DNA of 64,000 nucleotides from Escherichia coli DSM 30083 = JCM 1649 = ATCC 11775. GTDB lineage: Bacteria > Pseudomonadota > Gammaproteobacteria > Enterobacterales > Enterobacteriaceae. This document shows, piece after piece, positions 62,210 through 64,000 of the stretch. Made by a program: the position numbers and the translations under genes. The notes under the pieces were generated by a model, which saw only the letters and a list, made by a program, of their open reading frames with translations, did not search any database and was not told where the DNA came from. The first letter of the stretch is position 1. Each line of letters starts with the position of its first letter. Where the stretch lies: NCBI RefSeq assembly GCF_003697165.2, contig NZ_CP033092.2, forward strand, positions 2,356,001 to 2,420,000, in the 5' to 3' direction.

Positions 62210-63430
62210 GTGGTTGCTGAAAATCAGCCTGGGCACATTGATCAAATAAAGCAGACCAACGCGGGCGCGGTTTATCGCCTGATTGATCAGCTTGGTCCAG
62301 TCTCGCGTATCGATCTTTCCCGTCTGGCGCAACTGGCTCCTGCCAGTATCACTAAAATTGTCCGTGAGATGCTCGAAGCACACCTGGTGCAAGAGCTGGA
62401 AATCAAAGAAGCGGGGAACCGTGGCCGTCCGGCAGTGGGGCTGGTGGTTGAAACTGAAGCCTGGCACTATCTTTCTCTGCGCATTAGTCGCGGGGAGATT
62501 TTCCTTGCTTTGCGCGATCTGAGCAGCAAACTGGTAGTGGAGGAGTCGCAGGAACTGGCGTTAAAAGATGACTCGCCATTGCTGGATCGTATCATTTCCC
62601 ATATCGATCAGTTTTTTATCCGCCACCAGAAAAAACTTGAGCGTCTGACTTCGATTGCCATAACCTTGCCGGGAATTATTGATACGGAAAATGGTATTGT
62701 ACATCGCATGCCGTTCTACGAGGATGTAAAAGAGATGCCGCTCGGCGAGGCGCTGGAGCAGCATACCGGCGTACCGGTTTATATTCAGCATGATATCAGC
62801 GCATGGACGATGGCTGAGGCCTTGTTTGGTGCCTCACGCGGGGCGCGCGATGTGATTCAGGTGGTTATCGATCACAACGTGGGGGCGGGCGTCATTACCG
62901 ATGGTCATCTGCTACACGCAGGCAGCAGTAGCCTCGTGGAAATAGGCCACACACAGGTCGACCCGTATGGGAAACGCTGTTATTGCGGGAATCACGGTTG
63001 CCTCGAAACCATCGCCAGTGTGGACAGTATTCTTGAGCTGGCACAGCTGCGTCTCAATCAATCCATGAGCTCGATGTTACATGGACAACCGTTAACCGTG
63101 GACTCATTGTGTCAGGCGGCATTGCGCGGCGATCTACTGGCAAAAGACATCATTACCGGGGTAGGCGCGCATGTCGGTCGCATTCTTGCCATCATGGTGA
63201 ATTTATTTAACCCACAAAAAATACTGATTGGCTCACCGTTAAGTAAAGCGGCAGATATCCTCTTCCCAGTTATCTCGGACAGCATCCGTCAGCAGGCCCT
63301 TCCTGCGTATAGTCAGCACATTAGCGTTGAGAGTACTCAGTTTTCTAACCAGGGCACGATGGCAGGCGCTGCGCTGGTAAAAGACGCGATGTATAACGGT
63401 TCTTTGTTGATTCGTCTGTTGCAGGGTTAA
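62210..63430 (+). CDS. mlc: Mlc, global repressor of glucose-PTS genes (ROK family)
   Basis: Represses ptsG, ptsHI, manXYZ, malT and itself, and is sequestered by unphosphorylated EIICB-Glc at the membrane. The 406 residues have a winged helix about 10-80 (LSRLAQLAPASITKIVREML), a ROK kinase-like fold, and the zinc site with a His in SSLVEIGHTQ and the cysteines of KRCYCGNHGCLE. The start is the GTG at 62210, after ATAGGGAG; length matches E. coli. Confidence 0.97.
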   Translation: MVAENQPGHIDQIKQTNAGAVYRLIDQLGPVSRIDLSRLAQLAPASITKIVREMLEAHLVQELEIKEAGNRGRPAVGLVVETEAWHYLSLRISRGEIFLALRDLSSKLVVEESQELALKDDSPLLDRIISHIDQFFIRHQKKLERLTSIAITLPGIIDTENGIVHRMPFYEDVKEMPLGEALEQHTGVPVYIQHDISAWTMAEALFGASRGARDVIQVVIDHNVGAGVITDGHLLHAGSSSLVEIGHTQVDPYGKRCYCGNHGCLETIASVDSILELAQLRLNQSMSSMLHGQPLTVDSLCQAALRGDLLAKDIITGVGAHVGRILAIMVNLFNPQKILIGSPLSKAADILFPVISDSIRQQALPAYSQHISVESTQFSNQGTMAGAALVKDAMYNGSLLIRLLQG

Positions 63431-63554
63431 CATTTTTTAACTGTTCTACCAAAATTTGCGCTATCTCAATTTGGGCCAGGAAAGCATAACTTAGACTTTC
63501 AAGGTTAATTATTTTCCTGGTTTATATTTGTGAAGCATAACGGTGGAGTTAGTG

Positions 63555-64000
63555 ATGCTGAAGCGTTTCTTTATTACCGGTACAGACACTTCTGTAGGGA
63601 AAACGGTGGTTTCCCGCGCATTGCTACAAGCGTTAGCCTCCCAGGGAAAAACGGTTGCGGGATATAAACCCGTAGCGAAGGGGAGCAAAGAGACACCCGA
63701 AGGGCTGCGTAATAAAGATGCCCTGGTGTTGCAGAGTGTTTCAACCATCGAACTGCCTTATGAAGCAGTTAATCCTATCGCGTTAAGCGAAGAAGAAAGT
63801 AGCGTGGCGCACAGTTGCCCAATCAATTACACCCTCATTTCAAACGGCCTGGCAAACCTGACCGATAAAGTCGATCATGTCGTGGTAGAAGGGACTGGCG
63901 GCTGGCGCAGTCTGATGAATGATTTGCGTCCGCTCTCTGAATGGGTGGTGCAGGAACAACTGCCGGTGTTGATGGTTGTCGGTATTCAGGAAGGTTGCAT
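63555..64000 (+). CDS. bioD2: Dethiobiotin synthetase 2, cut by window edge
   Basis: The first 148 codons of the BioD paralogue (formerly YnfK). From the ATG at 63555 the protein reads MLKRFFITGTDTSVGKTVVS with the P-loop GTDTSVGKT at residues 9-17, then KPVAKGSKET and VVEGTGGWRSLM, the substrate-binding and Mg-binding segments of ATP-dependent dethiobiotin synthetase. About 80 residues are missing beyond 64000. It lies 124 bp after mlc. Confidence 0.94.
   Translation, partial: MLKRFFITGTDTSVGKTVVSRALLQALASQGKTVAGYKPVAKGSKETPEGLRNKDALVLQSVSTIELPYEAVNPIALSEEESSVAHSCPINYTLISNGLANLTDKVDHVVVEGTGGWRSLMNDLRPLSEWVVQEQLPVLMVVGIQEGC

Overview
The window is 64 kb of chromosomal DNA from an Escherichia coli strain (or a very close relative such as Shigella). 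Nearly every protein reads as its E. coli counterpart, usually at identical length. The gene order from sodB/mepH at the left edge to mlc/bioD2 at the right is the E. coli replication-terminus segment around tus, here in reverse of the usual K-12 map orientation. It is not the K-12 reference itself: lhr is reduced to a deletion scar, rsxC has one 32-residue repeat fewer than I recall for K-12, and many small substitutions are visible. I found no insertion sequence, prophage, CRISPR array, tRNA or rRNA, and codon use looks uniform. This is core genome.

Layout, left to right. 1-5 kb: sodB 5' end, mepH (peptidoglycan endopeptidase), grxD (monothiol glutaredoxin), the lhr remnant, rnt, and the electrophile-defence set gloA-nemA-nemR. 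5-13 kb: ydhL, ydhF, sodC, the ydhIJK efflux set divergent from slyA, slyB, anmK and mliC. 13-18 kb: vitamin B6 genes pdxH and pdxY around tyrS, then gstA and dtpA. 18-26 kb: a 610-bp non-coding gap, then the nth and rsxABCDGE operon (redox-driven membrane complex that resets SoxR), ydgK, cnu and blr. 26-34 kb: ydgJ, add, the malXY operon with its repressor malI, and hdhA. 34-39 kb: the beta-glucuronide system uidR/uidABC. 39-49 kb: ydgA, manA, the fumarases fumA and fumC, tus with its Ter site, and the rstAB two-component system. 49-58 kb: ydgC, folM, ydgI, ydgH, pntAB transhydrogenase, tqsA, and the spermidine exporter mdtJI with its leader ORF mdtU. 58-64 kb: ydgD, ydgU, asr, an unassigned 39-codon ORF, ynfM, ynfL, mlc and the truncated bioD2.

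Regulatory logic can be read in places. PhoP boxes lie upstream of slyB and rstA, and an RstA box lies upstream of asr, giving a PhoP -> RstAB -> asr acid/low-Mg cascade within the window. The malX/malI gap has two MalI operators, the uid genes have UidR-like, UxuR-like and CRP sites, nemR has its own operator, fumC has a SoxS/MarA box, slyA has its autoregulatory palindrome, and mlc has CRP and Mlc sites. Many gene pairs are convergent and share bidirectional terminators.

The window does not seem to hold a new multi-gene system. The observations most worth following are the precise internal deletion of lhr, a small membrane-type ORF with a strong private terminator between asr and ynfM, and a near-perfect CRP palindrome in an otherwise empty 610-bp gap upstream of dtpA.
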